A DNA stretch of 64,000 bases from Tolypothrix sp. FACHB-123 (lineage in GTDB: Bacteria; Cyanobacteriota; Cyanobacteriia; Cyanobacteriales; Nostocaceae). The DNA lies in the NCBI RefSeq assembly GCF_014697075.1, contig NZ_JACJRE010000034.1, positions 1-64,000 on the forward strand, read 5' to 3'. Shown here one piece after another: positions 8,401 through 15,802 of this stretch. A program made the position numbers and the translations under genes. Position 1 is the stretch's first letter. Each line of letters opens with the position of its first letter. The notes under the pieces are model-generated. The model worked only from the letters and a program-made list of their open reading frames with translations, ran no database searches and was not told the DNA's origin.

Positions 8401-9243
8401 GGACAGTTGGGAATTGTTGCCGAAGAATTGCGTGAATGGGAACAAGCAAGACACAATTATCAACAAGCTTTGGATATTTTTATAGAATATGGCGATCACT
8501 ATGAGTGTGCCCGCACACATCACAATTTAGGAATTGTTACCCAAAAATTGGGTGAATTTGAAGAAGCAAGGCACAATTATCAATCAGCTTTGGATATTAA
8601 AATTGAATTTGGAGATCATTATTCTTGTGCGCTCACTTACCACCAGTTGGGAATTATTGCCCAAGAATTAGGAGAATTTGAAGAAGCAAGGTGCAATTAT
8701 CAATCAGCTTTAGATATTTTTATCGAATTTAGCGAACGCTATAATTGTGCCATTACTTACCACCAGTTGGGAATGGTTGCCGAAGATGTGCGAGAATATG
8801 AACAAGCAAGACGCAATTATCAACAGGCTTTAGAGATTTTTATCGAATATGGTGATCGCTATAATTGTGCCAGCACCTACCACCAGTTGGGATATGTTGC
8901 CCAAGAATTGCGGGAATTTGCCGAAGCTAGGCGCAATTATCAACAGGGTTTGGATATTTTTATCGAATATGGCGATCGCTATAATTGTGCCAAAACCTAT
9001 TTTAATCTTAGTAAACTTGCAGAAAAATTAGGGGAACTGGAGTCAGGTAAAGCGAATTATCTGCAAGCTTTACAGATTTTTGTCGAGTTTAATGATGAGC
9101 ATAGTTTAGGAATTTGTCTTCGTAATCTTGCCCGTTTCTACCAAGTTACTCAGGATGAGAGTTTATTAGCAGCCGTGTCCGAGATTTTTGGCGTGTCGGT
9201 TGAAGAAGTGAGGCAGAGTTTTGATGAAAATCGTGATTCGTAA
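5464..9243 (+). CDS. CHAT protease-STAND ATPase-TPR protein
   Basis: A 1259-residue multidomain protein. The N-terminal part (about residues 1-390) is a caspase-like CHAT domain with catalytic His223 in LDCHG and Cys297 in NACQSG. A STAND/NB-ARC-type NTPase follows, with P-loop GMGGTGKTT (about 455-464) and Walker B ALILDN (about 534). The C-terminal third is TPR: seven consecutive 40-residue units starting LGxVAxELxEWEQAR (about 940-1220), then decayed ones. Such proteins are abundant in multicellular cyanobacteria and resemble NTP-regulated proteases of conflict or programmed-death systems: TPRs sense, STAND oligomerises, CHAT cleaves. The target is unknown. No adjacent same-strand partner is present. 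Confidence 0.85.
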   Translation: MPIITIREESTTEGGFNAILSFDGRGDYLVKITDPFTSKVEKDLEWYFEEWLIFPLLDTVKAEAAAASIKTYGEELFQQVFRVDFNAYGEYQRLRGNLSQLQIEIVGTTPEFQALHWEALRDPDLPYPLAVNCVMVRKSNKPTPIYAEVQTSPTINLLVVVARPDEEQDVGYRTISRPLLELIENSHLRVNVELLRPGTYQALSQHLETKGAGYYHVIHLDCHGALMTYEQIQQPSKPGRYLYQGRYGRSDWQKFAGLRAFLAFEGETQGKVDLVEAQELADLLTGKGIPVCILNACQSGKQVKNSTPDEDIRETSLGSRLMTAGMQMVVAMGYSVTVSAAKLMMEQLYRHLFNNQPITEAIRLSRRELFNNKSRKAYFNKSIDLEDWLLPVVYCNQTVNFNLRSFTPEEEEKYWETFGSQYRFPLPEYGFVGRDLEILKIEKAVLRQNILLLQGMGGTGKTTLLNYLREWWQRTSFVKNVFYFGYDEKAWTITQILFEIGKQVYGRFEQAQFQAMSQAAQVQKLVAKLRAESYALILDNLESVTGQQLAIQNTLPEIERQQIRDFLGRLLGGNTKVVLGSRSREDWLQATTFKQNIYELQGLDKEARTELAEKILERNVPHNKIANIRQDGDFQKLMNLLAGYPLAMQVVLANLRKQSPQEILQGLQAGDVDLDTGSADKTKSILQCVEYSHSNLSPEAQKLLLCLAEFSKFILAPCIPKYIEKLQSFEPLKDYPFDKFSDAIQEAINWGLLSPINEDSSLLTIQPIFPYFLKTKLETIDEATRTALREGFKNHYQGLAGHYHHFMNSKDAQERQLGIFFCRLEYENLYNALQICLEKQESISIYFCLYKYFELIRDNQSNLKLAETVCQHLENYPPEFIKAELGYQIAFAIDRLGSCQLEAKQYEQARKTYEKTLEINDALESEEESHKQLWQAVTYHQLGRVAEELREWEQARRNYQQALDINIEYDERYECARTYGQLGIVAEELREWEQARHNYQQALDIFIEYGDHYECARTHHNLGIVTQKLGEFEEARHNYQSALDIKIEFGDHYSCALTYHQLGIIAQELGEFEEARCNYQSALDIFIEFSERYNCAITYHQLGMVAEDVREYEQARRNYQQALEIFIEYGDRYNCASTYHQLGYVAQELREFAEARRNYQQGLDIFIEYGDRYNCAKTYFNLSKLAEKLGELESGKANYLQALQIFVEFNDEHSLGICLRNLARFYQVTQDESLLAAVSEIFGVSVEEVRQSFDENRDS

Positions 9244-9261
9244 TTAAGAAAGCGATGTAAA

Positions 9262-9640
9262 ACCGACTTTTGTCGTAAATATCGTAATGTTTGTTATAAA
9301 GATTGTCTCATCCATAGAAAACATCACGATTTTTTCGTAAATATTGCAATGTTTATTATGAATAATGCTTCATCCATAGAAAACATCAAGGTTTTTTCGT
9401 AAATATTGCAATGTTTATTATGAATAATGCTTCATCCATAGAAAACATCAAGGTTTTTTCGTAAATATTGCGATGTTTATTATGGATATCACAATATTTG
9501 TAATAAATATCGTTTCATTTATCAAAAACATGACGATGTTAGTCACAAATGTCGTGATGTTGGTGATAAAAATTGTCTGATTCATCAAAAACATGACGAC
9601 GTTTGCCACAAATGGCAGGATGTTGATGGCAAATGTAGAC
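9262..9640. repeat. 62-bp tandem repeat array, decaying to the right
   Basis: A unit containing CATCCATAGAAAACATC recurs at 9309, 9371 and 9433, giving a 62-bp period. Further right the copies become diverged (AAAAACATGACGA at about 9520-9600). Each unit contains an inverted pair, ATCGTAATGTTT against AAACATCACGAT, so it can fold into hairpins. No open frame continues through it. It sits directly after the CHAT gene stop. Confidence 0.8.
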
Positions 9641-9673
9641 TCATTATCTCTTATCGGTCAATATGATTCAGTA

Positions 9674-9736
9674 GTAGGGGCACGGCACCGATAAAATATT
9701 GCTATTACCGAAAGTTTGTGGATGCCGTGCCCCTAC
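9674..9736. repeat. Palindromic repeat, GTAGGGGCACGGCAC family, copy 2
   Basis: The left arm GTAGGGGCACGGCAC (9674-9688) is inverted at 9723-9736 (14 matching bases). It is the same element as at 4332-4395, with a related but not identical loop. Confidence 0.75.
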
Positions 9737-9743
9737 GAGTCGC

Positions 9744-9772
9744 ATAATTTATTTCTTGGAGTTCCCTTAGTA
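9744..9772. repeat. Dispersed repeat end (GGAGTTCCCTTA type)
   Basis: ATAATTTATTTCTTGGAGTTCCCTTAG matches the repeat ends at 166-198 and 63961-63991. It abuts the stop codon of the following minus-strand gene. Confidence 0.6.
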
Positions 9773-9773
9773 T

Positions 9774-10229
9774 TTAGTTTGCTGGCGGGAGAGTGCCAGA
9801 ATTACCAGCCGGTGGTTCGGTGTAGTCGCAAAATATATTGAGTCCAATTTTCAGAATATATAAAACAATCACAGTTGCAATGGCAGGATCAAGGGGTAAG
9901 CCATGCGCGGATGCTACACCCACTAGGGAGACAATCAACCCTGTCAGCAAAGGCGCACTTCCCTGATTTTTAGTATATTCTTTAAGTTGTCCGCGAAAGC
10001 CATCATCACCGCAAAGTTCTTGACGCAATACTTTCAGCGTCGTCTGCCAAAGTGATTTACCTTCAGGCATTACTAGCATCCCATTTTTTTCTACCCACAA
10101 TTCATGGAAAGAAGAATCATAATTACCATTGTGTTTTTCTAAAATATCTAATGCGTGCTTTCCGGGAGCGTAATCTGCCAATAACTCCCGTGTTACATTA
10201 ATTTCATTATTTGTTAGTTGAGTATCCAT
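9774..10229 (-). CDS. Small membrane-anchored protein, unknown
   Basis: A 151-residue protein. The N-terminal 90 residues are soluble and mostly helical, with no recognised family. Two hydrophobic segments follow (LLTGLIVSLVGVASA, about 94-108, and PAIATVIVLYILKIGLNIF, about 114-132), then a short Pro-rich tail. The CBS-HEPN gene lies upstream on the same strand, with only a 71-base spacer containing a palindromic repeat, so co-transcription is likely. Its position between a CHAT-STAND gene and a HEPN gene suggests an accessory role in a conflict locus, but this is inference. Confidence 0.6.
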   Translation of the reverse strand: MDTQLTNNEINVTRELLADYAPGKHALDILEKHNGNYDSSFHELWVEKNGMLVMPEGKSLWQTTLKVLRQELCGDDGFRGQLKEYTKNQGSAPLLTGLIVSLVGVASAHGLPLDPAIATVIVLYILKIGLNIFCDYTEPPAGNSGTLPPAN

Positions 10230-10257
10230 AGTTATTCTGGGTTGTCATAGTCATTTG

Positions 10258-10287
10258 TCAGAGACGCGATTAATCGCGTCTGTACAA
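10258..10287. repeat. Palindromic repeat AGACGCGATTAATCGCGTCT
   Basis: A perfect 20-bp palindrome followed by GTACAA. A near-identical copy (AGACGCGATGAATCGCGTCT) is at 37413-37440. It is a small dispersed palindrome of cyanobacterial type. Confidence 0.8.
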
Positions 10288-10300
10288 TGTCATATCATGA

Positions 10301-11101
10301 TCATTCAATTTCTTCACACAGAATCAATAATTTTTCCATCGCTTCAGCTAAAGAAATTAAATCTGTCCAAGAGGAGCCGCTAACTAAATTTTGCGCATGT
10401 GCTAATCGGTTGCGTAGCTGTTCGGCTGATTTCAAAAACCTTTCGCCAAATCGCTTAGATTTTAATCCTAATTGTTCTAGCAATTCTGGTTGATTTAAAA
10501 CTAACTCGCGCTTATCGCAAAATTGCAGATAATCTAATAAATCTGTGGCTTCATTTCTTTCTTGGCTTTCGCGCCACAATCTTTGTGCGACTTGTAAACG
10601 TTCTGGTTTTAAAACTTTCTGCCAACTATTATCTACATAATAAAGCCGCACCAGTCGCAGCAAATTCATTTCTAACAGCGTGACTAAGCCAAATAACAAC
10701 ATTCTTGCAGGTGCTTTTTGCAAATCGCCACAGGTAACAATTCCCGTTACTTGATTGCAATCCAGCACAAATAATCGGGGAGTTTGTTGCAGAATTGGTA
10801 GCAGTTTCATCAGTGGGGTAGAAATAGCGATGAGTTCTCTGGGATGAAATACGCGCTGATAATCGCTGCATACTTTTCCCGATGTTGCTTTGTGTAAGTT
10901 GGCGCGTTCTACATAGCCAGTAATGGTATCACCTGACTCAACACCAACGACATCAAAGTCGCGTGCTTGCATCCATTGCAGCACCTCTGTTACCTCAGCT
11001 TCCGCCGACACTGCTTTGAGGGGTTCTGCTACGTATTCAATCGTGATGTTGTTCTCAAATAAACTCCGCAAATCTTGAGAACGGGATTTAAGGTGCTTCA
11101 T
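10301..11101 (-). CDS. CBS-domain protein with C-terminal HEPN-like motif
   Basis: A 266-residue protein. Residues 20-130 form a CBS pair (VGVESGDTITGYVERANL and FVLDCNQVTGIVTCGDL are the two characteristic strands), expected to bind an adenine nucleotide or related ligand. The all-helical C-terminal part (about 135-266) carries RNRLAH at 230-235, fitting the Rx4-6H motif of HEPN ribonucleases, often with Asn after Arg as here. A nucleotide-gated RNase is a reasonable hypothesis; a non-catalytic HEPN-fold scaffold is the alternative. The downstream small membrane protein is probably in the same operon. Confidence 0.7.
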   Translation of the reverse strand: MKHLKSRSQDLRSLFENNITIEYVAEPLKAVSAEAEVTEVLQWMQARDFDVVGVESGDTITGYVERANLHKATSGKVCSDYQRVFHPRELIAISTPLMKLLPILQQTPRLFVLDCNQVTGIVTCGDLQKAPARMLLFGLVTLLEMNLLRLVRLYYVDNSWQKVLKPERLQVAQRLWRESQERNEATDLLDYLQFCDKRELVLNQPELLEQLGLKSKRFGERFLKSAEQLRNRLAHAQNLVSGSSWTDLISLAEAMEKLLILCEEIE

Positions 11102-11189
11102 CCTTATAAATATACTTCAAGCGCCCAGACTTGTTGAGCCTGAGCGCTTGAATATTAGGTTGCAGAGAAACTTCTGCTGGTTATGGAAT

Positions 11190-11564
11190 TTAAGCAGGCA
11201 TCATTTGCATCATACGGCAAGTTTCTGCACATTTGCGGCAAGCTGCGGCACATTCCATCATTTTATCACCGCCCATTTCGTCACAAGCCATTGCACAGCG
11301 ATCGCACATTTCTGCACATAGCATACAAGTACGTCCCATGAATTCGGAACCACTCATCATCATGTTCATGCACATCATGCACATTTCCGCGCAGTCGCGC
11401 ATCATGCTCATCATGCTCATCATTTTCATGTCCATCTGCTTGCCTTTAGACATAGACATGCAGTGAGTCATGGTTTCCATACACATCTTGTGACATTCCA
11501 TGCAAGCGTCCATGCAAGTTTGCATTTCAGTTGTCATGGATTCGTTCATCATCATCATCATCAT
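11190..11564 (-). CDS. Cys/Met-rich four-helix copper-binding protein
   Basis: A 124-residue protein extremely rich in Met and Cys, with repeated CxxxC and CxxC spacing (CMDACMECHKMC, CAEMCMMCMNM, CAAACRKCAETC). This is the pattern of four-helix-bundle copper-binding proteins (DUF326, Csp family), in which Cys side chains line the bundle and store Cu(I). No signal peptide is seen, so a cytosolic store as in Csp3 is likely. The ATG is preceded by a strong ribosome binding site (AGGAGG, seven bases upstream on the minus strand). The run of six Met codons makes the exact start ambiguous. Confidence 0.85.
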   Translation of the reverse strand: MMMMMMNESMTTEMQTCMDACMECHKMCMETMTHCMSMSKGKQMDMKMMSMMSMMRDCAEMCMMCMNMMMSGSEFMGRTCMLCAEMCDRCAMACDEMGGDKMMECAAACRKCAETCRMMQMMPA

Positions 11565-12202
11565 AGGAAAACCTCCTAACTAGCTGATGCTTTTTTGACT
11601 CGTCCTGTGGAGGACTTAACTATCAATTTAGACTGAGATTTTTAGAGAGTCAATAGTGTTTTTACGAGGGTATTTATATGGTCACTATCTCGATATGCTT
11701 ACCGCTAATTTCGATTAATTCCACATAGTTTAGTGTTATTTATCTTGGTAATTACATGAGAATTGTTACAGATAAGGCGCTGGATACTCTCGTAAAGAAT
11801 CGGAGTTTTCGCAAATCACTAAATTTGTTAATATGCGATCGCTAATCGGCTTAAGCCTAAAGATATATTTATGTCAGTTTCTTTTAACAAATATCTATAA
11901 AAAGTTGTGAGTTGGGCATTGGGCATTGGGCATTGGGCATTGGGCATTGTATATTATTGACGTACCTTTATCTTCTTTTATTCTTTCTAGCCCCTAGCCC
12001 CTAATCCCTAGCCCCTAAAATAAAAACCGTGAGACTAACAATAGTCCACGGCTTTGGTGTGGTGTGAGGAGACTTAATTAATGCCATGATAAACCCATAT
12101 CACTTTAGGGATTGGAAGCTTAACAGGTTTGTAACAAAATTATCCTTTGATGACATGTAAATGTGGTGCTAGCAAATAAGCAAATTGAAAATCAATTAAA
12201 AT
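11565..12202. other. Intergenic region, no gene seen
   Basis: AT-rich stretch without a credible reading frame. It contains GGGCATT heptamers (about 11916-11948), CCCCTAG-type repeats (about 11990-12018) and the hairpin terminator at 12021-12051. Confidence 0.6.
12021..12051 (-). terminator. Rho-independent terminator after arsS
   Basis: Read on the minus strand: stem CCGTGGACTA / TAGTC-T-CACGG with one bulge and a TTGT loop, followed by TTTTTATTTT. It lies about 150 bases downstream of the arsS stop. Confidence 0.6.
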
Positions 12203-13210
12203 TTAGACTAAAGCACCACCGCAACTAGAACCACAGCCAGCTGTACAACCATAGCAATAAGCTGCGGTTTGAATCTCATCAATCAAGTCTAAACTACCAG
12301 CCGCTAACAAGCTAGCAATTGTCAAAGTTTCACCATTATGGCTTTTTGCTGGTAAATTCATCATTTGGTTAAAGTCGCAATCATAAACGTTACCTAAGTA
12401 GTCAATCGATAATTGATTGCGACACATTAAATTCTCAACTGTGCCAGCATTAAAGTTAGATTCTAAAAACTGCAAATAGCTAGCATATAATTTCTGCCGT
12501 TCTAAATACATTTTTGTTCTACCGACTGGTAGATTGGTGATGGTGAAGAGGTTATTAAATACTATACCAAAATGTTCTTGCAAGAACATTTTGTAAGCTT
12601 TCTCTAGGTTTGTTTGTTCGGGAGCTAAAGAGAATTTTTCTGATTTTGGCAATTGAGGATTATAAACTAAATCCAAAATTAAATCTGATTCTTTTCCATA
12701 GCCAAGACGATTTAGCCACTGCAAAGCTTTAATAGAATCATCAAAAACACCAGAACCGCGCATTTTATCTACATTATCTGCTAGGTAACAAGGTAAGGAA
12801 GCGACTATTCTTAATTTATTTTCCGCAAAGTATTCGGGTAAATCGCCAAATCCATCAGCAAAATAAATAGTCAAATTAGAACGGACAATTACTTGCTTTC
12901 CAGTTTTTTTGGCGGCGGCTACTAATGGCTTAAAGCCATAATTCATTTCTGGCGCACCACCAGTTAAATCAACAATTTGAATTTCGGGAAATTTATAAAT
13001 TAACTCGATTAATTGTTCGCAAATTTCTGGAGATAATTCTTCTGTGCGTTTTGGACTAGCTTCTACATGACAGTGTGTGCAGGCTAGATTACAGCGTTTT
13101 CCTAAATTAATTTGTAATACAGATATGGCAGTTTTAGTTAACGGTTGACTGAGTTTTTGTTGAAATGGGGTTATTTTTATATTTTGGGAATGTAACGATT
13201 GAGTCTGCAT
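12203..13210 (-). CDS. arsS: Arsenosugar biosynthesis radical SAM protein ArsS
   Basis: A 335-residue radical SAM enzyme with the cluster motif CNLACTHC and the adjacent HVEASPKRTE, a DLTGGAPEMN segment, and a Cys-rich C-terminus (CYGCTAGCGSSCGG) for auxiliary clusters. These match ArsS, which adds the 5'-deoxyadenosyl group to methylated arsenic in arsenosugar synthesis. The open frame extends upstream to 13375, but that extension reads through a palindromic repeat, so the ATG at 13210 (MQTQSLHS) is preferred. arsM lies upstream on the same strand, which fixes the pathway. Confidence 0.9.
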   Translation of the reverse strand: MQTQSLHSQNIKITPFQQKLSQPLTKTAISVLQINLGKRCNLACTHCHVEASPKRTEELSPEICEQLIELIYKFPEIQIVDLTGGAPEMNYGFKPLVAAAKKTGKQVIVRSNLTIYFADGFGDLPEYFAENKLRIVASLPCYLADNVDKMRGSGVFDDSIKALQWLNRLGYGKESDLILDLVYNPQLPKSEKFSLAPEQTNLEKAYKMFLQEHFGIVFNNLFTITNLPVGRTKMYLERQKLYASYLQFLESNFNAGTVENLMCRNQLSIDYLGNVYDCDFNQMMNLPAKSHNGETLTIASLLAAGSLDLIDEIQTAAYCYGCTAGCGSSCGGALV

Positions 13211-13259
13211 TTTTATTTTGTCTTTAACAAGATTTATTCTGATTATTTGTAGATTATTC

Positions 13260-13336
13260 GTCGGGTGTGTTGTCGCACAGCGCAACGCACCAAAATATTC
13301 AGGTGGTGCGTTAGCTGTTGGCATAACGCACCCTAC
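13260..13336. repeat. Palindromic repeat between arsM and arsS
   Basis: Imperfect inverted arms (13260-13291 and 13302-13336) with GGGTGTGTT...CAACGCACC against GGTGCGTTAG...AACGCACCC. This is a common cyanobacterial palindrome. It lies in the arsM-arsS spacer and produces a false N-terminal extension of arsS. Confidence 0.7.
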
Positions 13337-13365
13337 TAATATAGATAGTAATTTGTGGTTAAAAA

Positions 13366-14334
13366 TTAGCAGCAACCACCACCGTCATAATGCCATGTTG
13401 AATCAGTAATTATGATTTCTGTTGGCTTTAAAGCTGCAAGTTTAGCGGCAGTTTTATCGCACACGGCTGCGGGAATACCACGCTGTAATAAATGTCCGGC
13501 TGCATCATCAAATAATGGTTCTGTACCTGCATAAATTGCAGTTTTACCAGTAAAAATACAGGCTCCATCTGCGGGTATGGCAACTTTAAAAGATACAGAA
13601 TCTAGACTTTCTAAAAGTAAATTTTCATCTAGGTTATAAGTTAAAGTATCTAGTAATCGGTAAGGACGACGGGCACGAATTTCTACTTGACCAAAGCCAG
13701 CATTAACAATCAATTGTGTATAATCTTGATATGTGAGTGCGCCTGATAAGCACATGGCTCTGAGGCGTTCATCTTGTTGTAGATGTAGGGGTATGGGACG
13801 AGTAGCGATGGGATCGCTCATCTGTAAACGTCCGCCTGGTTTTAAAACGCGATATGCTTCTTTTAAAGCGCGGGTTAAATCTTCTGGTTGAAAGATGTTG
13901 AAAAGACAGTTTTGCGCTACAACATCTACAGCCGCATCAGCAACGGGTAAGTTAAAGGCGTCACCTGGGTAAATTTGGACAAAACTGGGATCAAACCAGG
14001 GATTTTCTTGAGCAGCGATTTCTAAATTGCGTGTAGCTGCTTCTCGCATGGCTTCCACTGGTTCCACTGCAATTACAGCACCAGGACGACGAGAAAAATA
14101 AGCAAATTGTAAGGCTTCTAAGCCACCACCCACGCCAACATACAAGACGGTGGGTTGATTAGCTAATTCAGTTGGGTGAACAGTGGTACCACAACCATAG
14201 TTCATTTCCTGCATCGCCAAAGGTACTTTCAATCCTGGTAGTTGCAGGGGTGTACTTTGGACACAACAAAGTCCCACTTGTGGTGTTTGTGCAACTTCAC
14301 GGTAGAATTCTGCTGCTGTTTCTAAATAGGTCAT
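13366..14334 (-). CDS. arsM: Arsenite methyltransferase ArsM (arsenosugar type)
   Basis: A 322-residue SAM-dependent methyltransferase. The SAM-binding loop is VLYVGVGGGLEALQFA (about 64-79), followed by AVEPVEAM and PGDAFNLPVADAAVDVV. Cys pairs typical of arsenic binding are visible: GLCCVQ near the N-terminus, YGCGTT near residue 48 and the terminal GGGCC. It methylates arsenite, giving the substrate that ArsS converts towards arsenosugars. The gene is followed by arsS on the same strand and preceded by a perfect dyad at 14365-14393 that may be its operator. Confidence 0.88.
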   Translation of the reverse strand: MTYLETAAEFYREVAQTPQVGLCCVQSTPLQLPGLKVPLAMQEMNYGCGTTVHPTELANQPTVLYVGVGGGLEALQFAYFSRRPGAVIAVEPVEAMREAATRNLEIAAQENPWFDPSFVQIYPGDAFNLPVADAAVDVVAQNCLFNIFQPEDLTRALKEAYRVLKPGGRLQMSDPIATRPIPLHLQQDERLRAMCLSGALTYQDYTQLIVNAGFGQVEIRARRPYRLLDTLTYNLDENLLLESLDSVSFKVAIPADGACIFTGKTAIYAGTEPLFDDAAGHLLQRGIPAAVCDKTAAKLAALKPTEIIITDSTWHYDGGGCC

Positions 14335-14364
14335 TGCGATCGCGTAGAGTCAACTTTACGCATC

Positions 14365-14393
14365 CTAATACAATTAACTTTCAATTGTATTAG
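14365..14393. promoter_or_regulatory. Operator-like perfect dyad upstream of arsM
   Basis: CTAATACAATT (14365-14375) and its exact reverse complement AATTGTATTAG (14383-14393) are separated by seven bases and end 31 bases before the arsM start. The size and placement suit a dimeric repressor of the ArsR/SmtB type. No regulator gene is adjacent, so the binding protein is unknown. Confidence 0.45.
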
Positions 14394-14596
14394 TCTGAGA
14401 TGAGAATCAGCTAATCAGCCTTTAGGGACTTCTCTTACCGATTTAAATAATGTTGGCGACACATCAATATATTCTAGAGGTTACGGCAGTGCCTTGCCCT
14501 ACCATCTGTCGCCTTCTGGTTCCAAATTGGTATTATTTGTGCAGTTTAATTGCAAGCAGGAGATGTATAATTACTTAGGATTTATCGACAAATAAT

Positions 14597-14636
14597 AATC
14601 CCCCAAACACCCATACAAAATGGAGTTTAGGGGATT
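14597..14636 (-). terminator. Hairpin downstream of response regulator gene
   Basis: AATCCCCCAAAC (14597-14608) pairs with GTTTAGGGGATT (14625-14636), with one mismatch. On the minus strand it is followed by ATTATTTG, a weak T-rich tail. It lies 14 bases after the response regulator stop, so it probably terminates that gene. Confidence 0.55.
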
Positions 14637-14650
14637 AGTGGTGGTGAGAA

Positions 14651-15325
14651 TTAGTTATGTAAAACGTAGCCGATACCATGTACAGTTTGTAGTAGAGGCT
14701 TTTCGTTATTAGCTTCGAGTTTTTGACGTAGGTAGCGAATAGACATTTCAATGATCTGAGGGTCAGCGATAAAGTTATGACTCCAGACTTCTTCTAAAAT
14801 GCGATCGCTTGTAATGATCTCGCGGGGATGTATCAGTAAATATTCCAGTAAATCAAATTCCTGTTCGGTTAAATCAATTAACCGCTGGCCTCGATATACT
14901 TTGCGCGTCAGACGATTTAAACTCAAGTCTTCAAATTCTAAGATATCTGCGGCGTTTGTTCGCTGAGTTCTTCGCAGATGGGTACGGATTATGACAACTA
15001 ACTCTTCGATACAAAAGGGTTTAACTATACGATCGTCAGCATCAGCATCTAAACCAACAATGCGATCGCTTGTTTCATCCTTAACAGTTAATAAAATTAT
15101 CGGTACTTGCTCGTTAATACTGCGCAGGCGATGGCACGTTTCGTACCCCGATAACCCTTTTAACATCCAGTCTAAAATTACTAAATCAGGATGTAACTTC
15201 TGCGCTGCGGTAATGGCGGTTAATCCATCGTAAGCAACACTGACTTGATAACCCTCATAATTTAGTTCTAATTCTAAAAATCGAGCTAGTTTGACTTCAT
15301 CTTCAACCAGTAAGATGTGCGTCAT
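14651..15325 (-). CDS. OmpR-type response regulator
   Basis: A 224-residue two-domain regulator. The receiver (1-120) has VEDE acidic residues, the phospho-acceptor Asp52 (VILDWM), Thr80 and Lys102 (VKPF). The winged-helix DNA-binding domain (about 130-224) includes LTEQEFDLLEYLL and ends in VHGIGYVLHN. In the segment GLDADADDRIVKPF the usual Gly and Tyr of GADDYxxKPF are Asp and Arg, which may alter the output switch. No cognate kinase gene is adjacent. The signal is unknown. Confidence 0.88.
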   Translation of the reverse strand: MTHILLVEDEVKLARFLELELNYEGYQVSVAYDGLTAITAAQKLHPDLVILDWMLKGLSGYETCHRLRSINEQVPIILLTVKDETSDRIVGLDADADDRIVKPFCIEELVVIIRTHLRRTQRTNAADILEFEDLSLNRLTRKVYRGQRLIDLTEQEFDLLEYLLIHPREIITSDRILEEVWSHNFIADPQIIEMSIRYLRQKLEANNEKPLLQTVHGIGYVLHN

Positions 15326-15514
15326 AGATGATGTTGTTAATTTCAGCAGGATACGGTTAGCACAGATTGAAATTCGGCTATTTTAGAGAGGTACTAACTC
15401 TTATATATAGTTAGACATCTAATTAGTACTCCGTCAGCTTAGTATAGTTCAAAGTACGTAACAACCGTAAATCTGCGGTTACTGATGACTGCTACATCAC
15501 AAAATCATCATCAT

Positions 15515-15802
15515 TTAGCAGTATACTCCTATATCTTCACCACACTCATCCGCAAGATAACAGAGAGCTTTAAAACGCAAAGTTACCACTTGTTCATAAA
15601 GCGGATTTAACTTACACATCGGCGGAATGTGAACTAACTTGCGACCGAAAAGTGTAATGTCTCTTTCAAAAGGACATTGAGCAGGAATGGCTTTGCACAA
15701 GAAATGCGCTAGTTTGCGGTTATGAATTTCTATAGTTTCTAACCATTCACGTACTGGATAGAGTAAGTCGTGATGGACGAGAATTTGAGTAAAGCATGAC
15801 AT
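15515..15802 (-). CDS. Mo-dependent nitrogenase C-terminal-domain protein
   Basis: A 95-residue protein that appears to be a stand-alone Mo-nitro_C-type domain, known mainly from cyanobacteria. Visible features are IHNRKLAHFLCKAIPAQCPF (about 27-46), HIPPMCKLNPLY (about 58-69) and a final LADECGED segment with conserved Cys. The function of this family is not established despite its name, and no nif genes occur in the window. Confidence 0.75.
   Translation of the reverse strand: MSCFTQILVHHDLLYPVREWLETIEIHNRKLAHFLCKAIPAQCPFERDITLFGRKLVHIPPMCKLNPLYEQVVTLRFKALCYLADECGEDIGVYC

Noticed and set aside
8230-9031. Several frames overlapping the TPR part of the CHAT gene on both strands
   Set aside because: They arise from the 120-bp repeats and share their periodicity; none has its own start signal.
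9243-9640. 62-bp array as a CRISPR
   Set aside because: The whole 62-bp unit is repeated, with no constant-repeat/variable-spacer alternation, and no cas genes are nearby.
13211-13375. N-terminal extension of arsS
   Set aside because: It reads through a palindromic repeat and has no ArsS similarity; the ATG at 13210 is a better start.
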